Assembly (NCBI GenBank): GCA_035048815.1
Contig: JAUCBN010000062.1
Coordinates: 320,001 to 384,000, forward strand
DNA from: Abelmoschus esculentus
Lineage: Eukaryota > Streptophyta > Magnoliopsida > Malvales > Malvaceae
Direction of reading: 5' to 3'
DNA: 64,000 bases
Positions 35,381 to 48,640 of this stretch are shown here, in pieces. Made by a program: the position numbers and the translations under genes. The notes beneath the pieces are model-generated. The model was not told where the DNA came from and made no database searches. It worked only from the letters and a program-made list of their open reading frames with translations. How positions within the stretch are numbered: position 1 is the first letter of the stretch; every line of letters starts with the position of its first letter.

Positions 35381-35924
35381 AGAGGTGTGTAAAACCGGGT
35401 TCGATTAATCATTAACAAATTATTTCGATTAACTAGTAAGTTCGAGTCACCCAATTTTTAATCTTAAATCGTAACCATTTAATCGATTAATCGTTTATCC
35501 GGTTAACCGAAAACTTCAATTTGGATAATATTTTTTTATTTATTAACAATATAAATTTTAATAATATATTAAAAAAGTATATAATTTTTAAAAAATAACA
35601 CATGATATTAATATTTTTTTAATATTAACAAGTTAAACACTTAAATTTTATAAAATGAAATTTTAATTTTAATTTTGTAGAATAAAAAAATTATGATTTT
35701 TTAACATAAAATATTAAAAATATATAATATAATAAATATTATATAACCAATCGATTTGGTTAAATAATTTATTCTGAAACTATAAATCGTAACCAAACTG
35801 GTTTTTATAAAAAGAATAAAAACCCAAACCTAAATTAAATTTTTTGGTTCGATTAATCATTTTTTGATTCAATTTTTTTAAATTTCGAAATCGATTTCGG
35901 TTTACCAATTTTTTCACACCCCTA
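35381..35924. mobile_element. degraded hAT-like MITE
   Basis: Left end AGAGGTGTGTAAAACCGG and right end TTTTTTCACACCCCTA are inverted, with matching GGTTCGATTAATC arms. The 8-bp flanks do not match, so the boundaries are approximate. Confidence 0.55.
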
Positions 35925-36133
35925 GATTCTAGTATAATATAAAAAAAAAAATTATAAATTTAAGTATATTTAAATATTTAATATTTTTTTATTTATCAGT
36001 AAAGAGGCAAATACCTTGAAAATTCAAATGTAGATGAATATGAAAGCATGCAAAATTACCATTTACGTGTCTCCAAATGAGGAAAGTTGCTAACTCGTTG
36101 ATCTATCTATGTAGAAGCACTTGTGTTTCACAT

Positions 36134-36388
36134 GAGAAATTATATCATGGGCCCGGTCTACTACGTCAGTCGTGGTCCCATCCAATAATAACTACCTATT
36201 TCACCACTAATCTTTACCTCATATTTTTTTCAACCAATGAATCTTCACTCAGAATTTCTATGTGATTTTAAAAATATGATTTTTGAAAATTACATTAATT
36301 ATATGACTGATTAGTGGCAGAATGAATAGTTTTAATTGATTAGGGACCACAACTGACGTGGTAGGCCGAGCCTATGATATAATCTCTC
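36134..36388. mobile_element. MULE-like MITE with 9-bp target duplication
   Basis: Left end GAGAAATTATATCATGGGCC and right end GCCTATGATATAATCTCTC are inverted repeats that continue inward (CTACGTCAG against CTGACGTGG). Both flanks are GTTTCACAT (36125-36133 and 36389-36397), a perfect 9-bp duplication, typical of Mutator-like transposition. The element is 255 bp and non-coding. It is the best-preserved copy of the family in this window. Confidence 0.85.
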
Positions 36389-36397
36389 GTTTCACAT

Positions 36398-38659
36398 ATA
36401 TGTTAACCGACCATTCCAATTCATATATCGTTCAGAAATCGACGGATTTTAGTGGTTTAAGGACGAATTTAAAAATTAAACCCTATTAATAAATATCGAA
36501 AAATAAATTTAAAAGTATGTGCATAATAATAAATATCGAAAAATTTGAGTCTTTAATAACAAGTGTTATAAAATTTTAGCCCCAAAAATAATTTTAAAAA
36601 ATTGAGAAAATAATTTTAAAAAATTAAGAAAATGGATTAAATTTGATTTTATATATTTGCAAACCAGGGGTCTAAATTGAAACATATGAATTTATTTGGA
36701 GTGAAATGAAGATTTAGAATATGTAATTAAAATGGTTTGATTTTGTTTGATAAAATTTGTAAGAACTTGTAAAACAATTGGTTTGATTTGGTCCTATATA
36801 CTAAAACATAGTACACATGTTAGTGTCATGGAAATAGGTTATTGTTCTGAATTAGGTAGTATCTGCTGCTTCTAAGATAATAGGATATTCTCCTTTCAAG
36901 CAGATATGTTATGTAGCTACCAACAATGACGATTCAAAGATTTTGAGGGCTATATGTAATTTATTAAAATATGACCAATAAAAGTAATTATCCACAACCT
37001 CTACTAGTTCTAAAAACGTGATCCTTAAAAACAATTATCTATTTTAAGGATTCTTGTGCGGTCGCAACTATCACGTTTTTCTAGAATTTTACTAGTATTA
37101 TAGAAGCAATAGTTCGTAATAAGAATAATTAACGAGATTCTATAATTAATTATCACATTTAAAAAATAAGTATTATAACATTTTAACAATTATAATTTAT
37201 TTTTCTTGAAAGTATTTTTAAAAAATTTATAATGAATTCTGAGATTAACATATCAAATGTAGTTTATCAAAATTTTGAGTCCCTCTTTTTTATGGAGTCT
37301 TGTGTGATCGCTCTTATTGTACATGTCTAAAACCCTAATAGTTACGAATATCCTACAAATATCGATATTATATTTTGTATACATATCTCAAACTCGAAAC
37401 ATACTTAAAACTTTATAAATAATTCACTGTGTTTAATGGGTGTTATTATGTCCCACAGGCATTGAAACATCAAACATCCTTGTGTTCACAGAGTGTTTTA
37501 AGCCGTGAGAGGTGGTTGGATTTCCTAAAATTGTTCCCATGGTATTCAGGAACGAGTTAAATCAGTCCCCACCCCATTCTGTGTAACATCAATCAGTTCA
37601 GTCTTATCATTTCTATGGAAGCTATATATAACATAATCAAAGGCCATATGATAAGTTATTTGATTCATTTCTTACCCTATGAAACGACAGATCATGACCA
37701 AGTATAAATGGGAGGTAAGAGACCAGAGGCATTTTTGTAATGATTTTAGTACAAGTGATAGTTTATCAGAGTATGTGTCTCCTTTCATGTTTCTTTTGTA
37801 TTTTTTTAAAAAATTAAATTTTAAACCTTAAATCCCTATTTTTTATATTCTAAATCCTAAACTCTACACCCTAAAAAATACATCCTACCCTAATTCTCTA
37901 AACCCTAACCTAGAACCCTAAACTCTAAACCCTCTAATTTAAAGTGGGGCATAAATAGAAGCATAAAAAGAGGTAGATAATTTGCACCCAGTTTATTAGC
38001 TTCTATTAGAGACGATGTTCGTATTAGATTACAGAATAAATATATTCGAACGGAGAATGTAAATTGAAATCTTTGTGCAACTCCAAAAATTCTCTAGTGA
38101 GATGACTGCTCGAGTGCACGATTGGTGATTTGTAACAACTTTTATATTCGATCGTGAGAGCATAATTTAAAATTTCTAAACAAGTATGGAAACTGTGGCC
38201 TCAATATCCACAGAGGATGAGAGCAGACAATAATGTTGGAACAAAGATTATGGTGCCTAATAAACTAGTAAACAAAACATAAGCACACGGTTTAGACATG
38301 GCCAGCTACAAGAAAGAGAGAAGAAAGACACTACTTTACAACCAGACAAAGAACAAAGAATGATTCTCAAACAAAACATGCAAAATTATTACAAGCAATC
38401 AGACATGTTCCAAAATATGCATATCCACAAGAACCTTCCATCACATTCAATTTGCCCAACCATAGCTGGAAAGTGACCCCATTTCTCAGCACTTCACATA
38501 CATGACATGTCCCATCATAAACCTAACATGCAAATTCATAGTATTTTGTAACATGTAAAAGAGTACAAGAAAATGTATATTTAGAACCTGTAGACTATAC
38601 ATATCGATAATATCGTCAGTCCAGCATCGTGAACACGATACCGATATCATCCTCTATCG
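36398..38659. other. intergenic; contains telomere-like repeats
   Basis: AT-rich spacer. Apart from the AAACCCTAAA-type stretch described separately and the 3' flank of the Dof gene, nothing was recognised. Confidence 0.45.
37821..37935. repeat. degenerate interstitial telomere-like repeats
   Basis: A run of CCTAAA, CCCTAAA, CTCTAAACCCTAA and similar words over about 115 bases resembles the plant telomere unit CCCTAAA, heavily diverged. Could be a relic telomeric insertion or a simple-sequence expansion. Confidence 0.55.
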
Positions 38660-39247
38660 TCACGGTTTGATATTGTAATCTCCGTCGACCCACGGTACGT
38701 TGATGTCGGTAGAGACAAGTGCATCAATGTCATCCAGATTCCAGAAATTGGCCACGTTCATCATGCCAGTACTAGTAATAGGCACTTGCCATGTCTGTGA
38801 AACAGTCCCGTTTGGGTCCTTCATTGGTTCTGCAATGTGGTTATAGATGCTCGGTGATTGAAACGAGGTCGATACCGAAGACGGGGTTGTTAACAAGAAC
38901 TCGAACCCTCGAGTTCGAGGCAAACAAAAAGGTGAAGCACCCAACAACGAAGTTGGTTGAAGTGATTGTTGCTCCACCTGCCATTGAATCCCCATGGCAG
39001 TGTTGGTTTTACTAGTGCCAGCAGCACCGTCCGATGTCTTGAGCCGTTTGTTCTTTCGGCCTCCGCCGACCGGAACATTGCGGAGAGTGCCACCTTTTGT
39101 CCAATGCCTCTTGCAAGCCTTGCAGAAATGCCTAGGCTGTGATCTGTTGTAGTTGTTGTAATAACAGAACTTCGTGTTGGAAGAATCACACCTCGGACAC
39201 TTCAATGGCTCCGGTTGGTGCTGATCCTGTTTAGAACTCAATCCCAT
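38660..39247 (-). CDS. Dof zinc-finger transcription factor
   Basis: 195 aa from ATG 39247. The Dof domain lies near the N-terminus: EPLKCPRCDSSNTKFCYYNN then QPRHFCKACKRHWTKGG and LRNVPVGGGRKNKR, with the four zinc-binding cysteines in CPRC and CKAC. Dof proteins bind AAAG-core DNA sites in the nucleus. The tail is Ser/Thr-rich with PSSVSTSFQSPSIYNH and the acidic-aromatic segment NFWNLDDIDALVSTD, then ends WVDGDYNIKP. The reading frame stays open upstream to ATG 39409, but those 54 residues are not Dof-like. MGLSSKQ, a common start in this family, was therefore preferred. A short upstream coding exon cannot be excluded. Member identity within the Dof family is not resolved. Confidence 0.9.
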   Translation of the reverse strand: MGLSSKQDQHQPEPLKCPRCDSSNTKFCYYNNYNRSQPRHFCKACKRHWTKGGTLRNVPVGGGRKNKRLKTSDGAAGTSKTNTAMGIQWQVEQQSLQPTSLLGASPFCLPRTRGFEFLLTTPSSVSTSFQSPSIYNHIAEPMKDPNGTVSQTWQVPITSTGMMNVANFWNLDDIDALVSTDINVPWVDGDYNIKP

Positions 39248-39951
39248 AACACTCTGATCTAAAGGAAATAAATTGTAATAACAACAACAATATATACATA
39301 AAATTACATGATTTTTGTATTGTAAGAAAGCTTTGTGTTGCCTTTGAATTTTGATAAACAAGTAATGATATATAGAAGCATGGGAGAGGAGAGGGGATTT
39401 CCTTAGCATTGAAGGTGAATGAGTGGGGTAGGGTGAAACGTGGAATCACGTGGACCGTTGATAGTGGAGTGTTTTTTTTTTTTTGAGAAATGATGGTGGA
39501 GTGACTGGATGTGCTGTAAAGGGCGAACGTAGAGCTCAGCTGTGCTATAATAAGTGACGGTGAACTAATTAAGCTATGAATGTAAAAAGATGTCCTGATG
39601 TGATACATATTATATATTAAATATTAGGGAAAACTATATACTTAATATTTCAATTATGTTTATATTATTGTTTTGGTATTTAATTATTATTTAAAAAAAA
39701 TAATATTTAATATTATGTTTTTTTTTTAATACCTTTACCATTTAAAATTAATAAAAATATGATATGGTTTAGGTTAATAATAGTTAATCTAAAAACTTAT
39801 ACAATCAATTAATTTAATTTAAAATTCTATCGATTTAAATATTAATTAATATTTGGATTAAAATTCTAAATTATCATATTTTTCTTTTTTGGATGAAGCT
39901 TATTCAGTTTTAGAGTTTAAAAAATATCTTAGGGATAATTAAAATTTTAAG

Positions 39952-40010
39952 ATTTGGGGATCAATGATGGGATAATATTATATTTGGGGATCAATGATGG
40001 GATAATATGA
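39952..40010. repeat. 30-bp perfect tandem duplication
   Basis: ATTTGGGGATCAATGATGGG plus the following AATAT-type bases occurs at 39952 and again at 39982. Confidence 0.9.
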
Positions 40011-41438
40011 GGTCCATTAAAAGATTCAGTCTCTATGATCAGGATACCAACGAGAAACGAGGGGATGAGAAAAAAGATGAGAAAAAATTCTATCAAAATT
40101 AAGATAATATTTTACTTTAAAATTAATATGATATTCTAAATTGATAGATTTTAGATTAAATTAATAATATATATATATTAGACTAAAATTATAATTATAT
40201 CAAACTACATCATTATCTCTGTTTTTTCTCTATATGATTCTTTTTTATTTAGCTAATAGTGATTACAGTAGTATCTGTTCTAAAAGATAAATCTCAACCA
40301 TTTGAGATTGATCGCTCAATCACTTTATTGTAATTACTGATGCTCGAATTCGTGACCTCCAAAAATAACAACCATTCCGTTAATTATTTAGGCTAGAAGA
40401 CTCATGCCTAAATTTATTTTATAGAGTAATAATCTGGTCAAGTTAATCACTTTAACTATAAAAATTTGATAAGGATTTCGTTTACGATAAGTAAATTATA
40501 CTTATGCTTTTCACCTACATGTTTTTTATATATTTTTTAACATATGAATCATCGTCAAACTACACGATTCCAATTACATGATATAATAAAAAAGTGTATA
40601 TTTCTAAATATGAATATTATTATTTTGAGATATAAATTTCTTTATAAGGTTTTAGATTTAAGTCGTTTAGATTTTATTTTAGATATAATTGAAATTTAAA
40701 TAATTATTAGATAATAGAAAATGAATTTTTTTCAGTGTTATATATTTTTATTTTATAATTTATATTCAGAATTTATAATTTTTTAAATAATATGTCCATT
40801 CGAACACGAATTATCTTTCAGTTTTTATATCCTTTTAACCTAATTTTAGTCGGTCGGTTAGGTAAAGTTGATTGTACGGGCCTTTTCGGTACCTTTTAAA
40901 AAGGATGAACTATAACGTCAGTCGCACAATTTTGAAAGCGACGAAGCAAAGTGAGTACTAATTCGTTATCAAAATTTAAATTAATTAATAATTTAATCAC
41001 AACTGTTTAACCTAAACCTATTTAATTTAAGTTCGAATCGAAAAAATTTAAAATAATTTAAACTTAAAATATTCAAACCTACATCAATACAATCTAAAAA
41101 TCTTAATTTTTGAGGGCAGGCCATTTCATAATATGACAATACACGTTTTTATTGCATTTGTTTCAGACATTTGAGATGAGTTCTTAGGACCAACATTGCA
41201 CTGGTGATATATACAACATCAGCAGTTGCCTGGTCGGATTATTACCATCCGACCCAACTCATCAACTCATGTCATGAGAACATAATCCGAAATTAACCCG
41301 AACATGATAAAAGTTCAAAGAATATACCCAAAAACGATAATTTCGGATTATAAACTCACGGCTGGATCGGGATATCGATACCTGTTAACGGAATAAAATA
41401 TGAGGAAACTCAAGGGACAATGTAAGCTTTGCCAGCAT

Positions 41439-41466
41439 CCATCAGCCATCAGCCATCAGCCATCAG
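41439..41466. repeat. (CCATCAG)4
   Basis: Four perfect copies of a 7-base unit in non-coding DNA. Confidence 0.9.
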
Positions 41467-43489
41467 CAGTAGAGGTTTATGGTGACCCCAAATTTTCTCA
41501 AGGGCCGCCCTGTCTCTTGCTACTTGTCTACTGCTATATTCTATATTCAATTTGCATGATGAAGTTAGTATGCAAGTAGAATATGATGTCTGATGAGGTA
41601 GCCTAGGGTCGTCGTTAACCTCGACTTCGTTCCTGTATATTTTAACTCTAATATTTTTATTTCGAATCTCTTTAATTTTTAATCTTTAACTTTGTTCTTA
41701 TATATATTTTTTTAATTTTTAATGATTAAAATTAAAACGCTCTAAAAATTCGCTAATCTCTACTTTGCAGTGTTGTTTAACCAAAAAAAAAAAAAAGTTG
41801 AAGCCTTTCAGAAATACTGAACTTTGTTTATAATGAGGAAGGAACGTTGTGAAAGAGATGGGTGGACGAGTGGCACATGCTTTAGGTTTTAAGAGGTGGG
41901 CAACTATAAAGACCAAGCGAGGACATTTCACTGTCTTAAGTGCCGTTGTCAGAATCAGTTCCCAAAGCTTAAAACTTATTACAGAACTATCGAAATATGA
42001 AACAAAGATGATAATATTAGTTGTGGCCATGGGAACACAACATGTTGCCCTACAATCTGTTCTTACAGAGCACATGGTCCTTTTGACAATGAAGCTAACA
42101 ACATTTCATAATATATTGTATCAATGTAACTAGATCATGGTGAAGATGTTTTTTTATACAATTGATGTGTTTTTAATGATATGAAATTAAAAATGGGTGA
42201 TCAGAGGTGGTTCTAAATAAGTGATGAATCTGAAGATTTTATTGATCGATAACGTGAAAAAGGGTGATAATTAATTTTTTATCGCTTTAACTTTTTTTAA
42301 TTTGAATGAAGAGTCGTAATTAATATTAATAGTAGGTAGGCATAACAATAATAATCTTTTTACTTAGCAAATAATTAATGACTTAAGAAAATCAACCTTT
42401 TCATACCCTTGTCGAAGTAGGATTTAGGGTTTAAGGGGTAAAACGTAAATGTTTAGAAGTAGAAAGTTAAATTCATAGAAAAATTATTTTTTTAAAAACT
42501 TTAAATAGAATGATAAAAATAAAATAAAAATTCGTAGGGGCGATTGACCCTCCTCATTCCCACGTGGTTTCGTCCCTTCTTGTCCTCCTTCGGATGAAAG
42601 AGAAAATTTTCTATCATGAGTTGGGTCTTAATGTATATGTTACAAATATCATATTGTTTTATGGGTTGGGATCACCTCTATTGCTTTTTAGGATAAAAAT
42701 AATCACTGCAGAAGAGCTAAAAACTTACACCTCAATCTCTGCTTTGCTGAACTTTTATGATATAAACTGGATACAAAGAGGCTAGACAGTGAAAGACAAC
42801 TACTTGAATGATTAGTATATTTTCCAGCAGCAAGAGAACAGTGCATTAGGTTAATGTTATATAAACAGTCCATCTAGGCTTCTTGATCCAAGGCTGGAAG
42901 GCTCCAGGAAATGTATGGTTTTGGTCACCACAGTTAAGGAATTAGTAAGATCTCAGGACCTCATTAGTTTTTTAGTCTTCAAAACGTGCGACTACTAGCA
43001 CTAATGTAGTCCTTAGGTTGGACTGATAATATGTGGTTTGTCTACAGTGCATGATGGAGGGCCTTGGGTTAGCTTTTCAAGCACAGCCACCATCTGCATC
43101 AAATATGATGCAAAAAGATGAAGTATATGCTCAGCTTCTCAGTCATGGTCGACTGTTAACTTCAAGTGTTTCTAGCACGACACATTTATGGTGATATCAT
43201 CCGGTAGCGACCGAGGATATTTGCATTAACCGTGTTATCCTTCCCGGGGACGGACATTTCGGTTCAGACATGTGAGCACAGGGAGATGCCAAATTCATGG
43301 TGAAACTTGGTGGAATACTGGAATTATAACCACTATTTTTTCCCTTAACCATAGAGTGTTAGAGCCCCTAACTGGTTTGCTTTCTATATTTAATCCTTTG
43401 GTAATATATTTTATAAACAAAATGATTTAATACAGGTTTATTAAGAAAAATAAGATTCTAAAAATATAAAATTTCAAAAACTACAAAAT

Positions 43490-43728
43490 TGTTATAAATA
43501 TATTTATTTATGGTGGATATCCATATATTAAGTTACACTTTAATGGGCTTTAGTATTAGGGTTTAATACCCATTGAAATTAGGGTTTCCATCTTATGCTT
43601 ATAAATATAGACTTTTGGCATAGCATTGTATACTACCCTTACTTTGAGAATATAATAAAATCTCTCTCCCTTTTGTCTCTCATCTTTATTCTCCTATTTT
43701 ATTCTTGTTCTTTACTTTATTCACAACA
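43490..43728 (+). repeat. left LTR of the Copia element
   Basis: Starts TGTTATAAATATATTTATTT and ends TCACAACA. Contains a TATAAATATA box-like word. Nearly identical to 48864-49102. Confidence 0.95.
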
Positions 43729-44505
43729 CGTTATCAGCACGAGACTCTAACCAACGGAGGTATTTTTCGTTCGAATCTTAAAGGAGTTATTGACAAGAAT
43801 TTGTTACTAGCATAAATCAAAGATAAGTTTTTCTCCCTCAATTATATTTTAATTACCGATTATTTTTCTCTCTTGATCTTTGATTTGATTTTTAATTTAT
43901 TAAAAATCTTTGGTTGTTTGGTGTTTGTGTAGCGATAAAGTGACTCAATTGCTGTGGTGCTTGTATACAATTCCCAAAAGGGACTTTAACAAAATATTGG
44001 TGATTAAACTTTCCATATATTCAAATTAGTGGAATGTCCGGTATATTTTATTTATTTAATTTGAGATTTTTTATCTTTATTTATAACCAATATTTGTTTA
44101 TTTTATTATTATGACGAAAGTTTATGTTTTAATCATGTTCTAAGTATTACATGATATCAGAAAAAAATTAAACCTTTGATAAATTAATATGTTTTTGTTA
44201 TGTTGATTTAATCCGAGTATATTGGCTGGACATCCCGTTCTGCGAGGCTACTGGTCTCAAAGGAGGTTCTTTTTAAAGGATTTTGTGGACTGGTTTAACA
44301 ACGCCGCGTATGAGGATTAAATTTTTTGTTCTTTGTATATATTGTATATATATATCGGTTGATCAATTACTATTTAATAGTATGAATATTATAAAGTCTA
44401 TATTTGCTTGGAAGCAATATTTTTTTGTGTCGAAAAACTCGACTATAGACTTCTCCCAAGTTCAAGTTACGAAAATTGTCTTGATCAAAGAATTTTTATG
44501 GGAGG

Positions 44506-44762
44506 CATTCCCTGAAGTGAATGCATGCATGATGATTATTCCATGCGATTATTGGATTTGTGACATTCCTTAAAGTGAATGTAAGCATGATGATTATTCC
44601 ATGCAATTATTGGATTTATGACATTCTATGAAGTGAATGCAAGCATGATGATTATTCCATGCGATTATTTGATTTATATCATTCCTTGAAGTGAATGCAA
44701 GCATGATGTTTATTCCATGCGATTATTGAATTTGTTTCATTCCTTGAAGTGAATGCAAACGT
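44506..44762 (+). repeat. 58-bp tandem repeats inside the Copia element
   Basis: CATTC starts at 44506, 44564, 44622, 44680 and 44738, an exact 58-bp period, giving four copies plus a part. Each unit begins with CATTCCCTGAAGTGAATG or a variant, a near palindrome (CATTC...GAATG), followed by GCATGATGATTATTCCATGC. Because 58 is not a multiple of three, the array cannot code for a repeated peptide. The near-palindrome also occurs singly at 45003 and 45797. Confidence 0.9.
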
Positions 44763-46149
44763 GATAATTCACTATATGGTTAGTGAATAAAACTCAATTA
44801 TGTGCCAGAGTATCATTGATGAGGATATGTTAGAAAAAAAAAACATACTCCATTTTTCATGCCAACAATGTTGTCCTTTAGACACAATATCGTGAAAAAG
44901 GCTTTAAGAAATATTCTGAGTTAATTTCTTGTCTTCTTGTGGCTGAGCAAAATAATGAGTTGCTCATGAAAAATTATGAATATCGCCCAACAGGCTCCGC
45001 TCCATTCCCTGAAGCGAATGTGATATTATATAGCGGAATGAATAAAAGCAACATTAGTAATTGTGGTCATGATTGAGATCATAAAATAGACATGGATAAT
45101 ATGATTATTTTGAGAATACTTATATCCACAAGAAGTGGAATTGTAAAGATGCCAAGAATGATAGAGATCAGATTAAAAATCTTTATGTTATCAAAGTGAT
45201 GGTATAAACCATTGATCTCGTACTTGTCAAACGCCGAAGCATTACAGACTTTATTCATAATCATGAATGATAAATTGAAGAAAATATAATCAGATTTTCT
45301 TTGTGGCGAAAATAATGGCGTTATTGATCCAACTCAATTGGATATTGATAATTTTTCTCATAGTCCTTCAAGAGAATAATTCGCCATTTATTTTATTTTT
45401 CTTATAATATCTAAAAGAAATAATTGATCTTTTTTATTTTGTTTATTATATATTTATATTAATTTATTTTACATATTATTTATTTATGCTTTATGTTAAT
45501 TTATCATTTATTTATTTTATATATTGTTTATTTACATTCTATGTTAATTTATCCTTTGAAGAATATTATCACTTCCGGAATGAAATCTACAATGAATTAT
45601 GGCTATTTATGCCAAGCAAACAGTGTAAGTACTCATACTATACTTAAGCATAAGAAATATTTTCCCATTTAAATACAAGGGAAAATGTGAGTACTATATC
45701 TCAAAGTACTGAAATATCAATGCTTCGGAAGAGCTTTTGAGAACTTATCTTTGATAAATAAACGAGTTGATATAATGTGCTATATTTAATATTTTCCATT
45801 CCCCGAAGTGAATGGTACAAAGCACATATTAAAAGGTGCATAATTATGCATATTTTCCCATTTTAAATGCAAGGGAATAATATAAGTACTATATCCGGAA
45901 GTACTCTAATATCACAGAAAGCTCCGACAGAGCAAATATGTTATTGTCAAATGAGACTTTATCTCATATTTACAGTGTATTATGCTCGTCAAAGTCGCAA
46001 AGAGACTTATTGAATTTTAAAGATATTTACAGAAATATATTGAGAATATTAGTCAAGGGATGCTGACTATCTCAATATTACGAGTATAAGGAAATCTTGG
46101 CAAAATTACATGCACTGTCATCCATATTGTACTACATAAGAATTAGCAC

Positions 46150-46394
46150 AAGTTGAAGCTCATGCTATTGTAAACAATATGTTTACTGATAATTTTATTT
46201 GGCATGACCGGTTAGACCATCCCGGTTCAATTATGATGCGAAAATTGGTTGACACTTTCATGTGGTCATTTATTGAAGAACTAAGATTTTCTTCATGGTT
46301 ATATTTCACGTGATACTTGTTATGAAAGCAATTTGATTATACAATCATCAACATTTAAAATAAAGTGTTATTAATTTTCTGGAACGGATACAAG

Positions 46395-46428
<34 letters not shown>

Positions 46429-48640
46429 CCCATACACCTTTCTAAAAGACCATCTAGATATTTTATGATTTTTATCGATGCATCGACTAGATGGTTATAT
46501 GTATCCTTGTTATTAACCCGCAACTTGGTGTTTGCGAGGCTACTTGCTCAGTTGATAAAATTACGAGCACATTTTCCAGATTATTTTCTAAAGACAACCA
46601 GTCTTGATAATGTTGATGACATGTAATTTTACATTTAGTATCACCAATTCGCATCAAGCCAACAAATGATTATAAGTTCTCCCCATTACAAATGGTTTTT
46701 GGTCAGAAACCAAATATTTCTCATCTTAGATTTTTTTTTTATGTGTGCGATATATGTTCTAATTGCTCCACCATAACGCACAAAGATGAGTTTTGTTGGG
46801 AATATATATAAGAGCTTCTGATAGGGGATTTATTTACAACATGATTTACTGACTATCATTTTAATGAGTGAGTTTACCCAACATTAAGGGGAGAAAATAA
46901 ATAGCTGGAGAAAGAAATAAGTTATAATGAATTATCATTTTTCTCATTTTGATCCACGTACTACACAATGTGAATTATAAGTTCAAAGGATAATTTATTT
47001 AGCAAATCAATTGCCAGATATTTTACTGACCATAAAAGAGTGACTAAGTCACGTATACCAGCTATGAATGCTCCGATTAAATTTGATGTCATGGAAGGAC
47101 AAACTCTAGTTGCTAATGGGTCTAACTTACGCTTAAAGCGTAGTAGACAAGTAAGTTCCAAAGATAAGAGATCCTCGAAAAAGAAAAGGAGCTATATTTT
47201 ATGATGGTCTGATCGAGGAATCAATGATTATGAAAATCTCTAGAAGAGATTAAATGGTCTCCAACAGAGACATTGACATGACTCAGGTACCTGATAATAA
47301 AGAGATCTCAATAGATTATGTCATGTGTGGTAATAAGTGGAACTGAAATTAAATCAACGTCGTTAATATATTTGCATGCAATATAGCACTAGAGATTTTA
47401 TTTGATGATGTGGATCATGAATCATTGTCAATTGGGCAATGTAAACAAAGAAATGATTGGCCAACATGAAAGAGGCAATTGAGGTGAAACTAAAATCTCT
47501 TTTGAAAAGAGAAGTATTTGGGCCTATAGCCCGTACATTGAAATGTGTAAAGCTCGTGGATATAAACGAGCCTTCGTGAGAAAGAGAAATCAAAAGGGGA
47601 AATCATGAGATATAAGCTCATTTGGTTGCACAAGGATTCTCACAAAGACATGAAATTGATTATGAGGAAAATATATTTCTCGGTGGTGGATGCAACTACT
47701 TTTAGATTTTGATCAGTCTGACAATAAATAAAATTACTCGGTTTCTGCCTAATGGGTGTTGTTACATCCTATTTGAATGAGCCTCTTGATAGTAATATTT
47801 ACATGAAACTTCCGGAAAGATTTAGATTGCCATAAGCAGTTCATTCAAGTTCTCGAGAACATTATTCAATCATATTGAATATATCTTTTTATGGCTTGAA
47901 ACAATTTAGGCGTATTTGATATGATCGCCTCATTGAATACTTATTAGCATAATGTTATATGAATTATTTCCCTGAGCTTTTTTATTAAGAGATTTAGCTT
48001 TGAATTTTTATTGATTGTGTATGTCGATGATTTGAATATCGTTGAGACTCGTGAAGAGACCTCCTCAAATCCTTGTGCATCTATCGACATACAGAAAAAT
48101 ATTGAAAGAGACTTTACATGCATAACGCATATCTATTTATCACCTTTATGGTTGTTGTTAAGTCTCTTACTGTAAATAGAGATTTTTTCGCATCACGAAA
48201 AGGGTAATGATATTTTTAGTCTAAAGCACAATATACACATTTTTTTTGATCTGGAAACATCGTATCTTAACTGGTCCAGAAATATTTTTTAAGTGCTACG
48301 AGATCATTACCTTTAAAATAATTGTTATGCATAAGGCAAAACCGAAATATGTGTTTGGCTAAACATATCCTGAAGATATGTGAATGTTTTTTACAAGATA
48401 AGATGCAAGTTATCTTGTACAGAGATAATACAAAATTTATATCTCAAGGTGGATATATCAAATATGATAAAACGAAACATATTTCTTCAAGTTTCGTCCC
48501 TCATGATTTTCAGATGAATAATATTCAATGAATCATTTCAAGCAATGATTTGGAAGATTTATCCACTAGTGCATGATCTACTTTAATATTTGAAGATTGT
48601 ATTCAATATTGAATTATTAAGATTCAAAGATCTTATGTGA
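46150..48640 (+). pseudogene. Copia pol remnants (pre-integrase, integrase, RT, RNase H)
   Basis: Readable fragments in different frames: FIWHDRLDHPGSIMMRKLVD (GAG-pre-integrase) at about 46190-46260; an integrase-core piece with DASTRW at 46470-46500 and SPLQMVFGQKPNISHLRF near 46680-46730; LTGDLFTARFTDYHFNE-like at 46810-46870; QGFSQRHEIDYEEN (start of reverse transcriptase) near 47630-47680; YVDDLNI near 48020; and ISQGGYIKYDKTKHIS (RNase H end) near 48440-48490. Multiple stops and frame changes separate them. A (TA)n run at about 46399-46425 interrupts the integrase region. Confidence 0.85.

Larger units (their letters stand above)
39410..43489. other. 4-kb gene-poor spacer
   Basis: AT-rich DNA upstream of the Dof gene. 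It holds a 30-bp duplication (39952-40010), a (CCATCAG)4 run, an open but unrecognised stretch at 41720-42130 (both strands), and 42560-43340, which is less AT-rich and contains LDPRLEGS in one frame. That motif recalls the C-terminal lobe of receptor-like kinases, but the surrounding frame is not kinase-like and no gene model could be built. Confidence 0.4.

Noticed and set aside
41719..42133. Overlapping open frames on both strands (118 and 94 residues)
   Set aside because: Neither shows a known motif, codon pattern or splice support. Overlap on both strands argues for chance.
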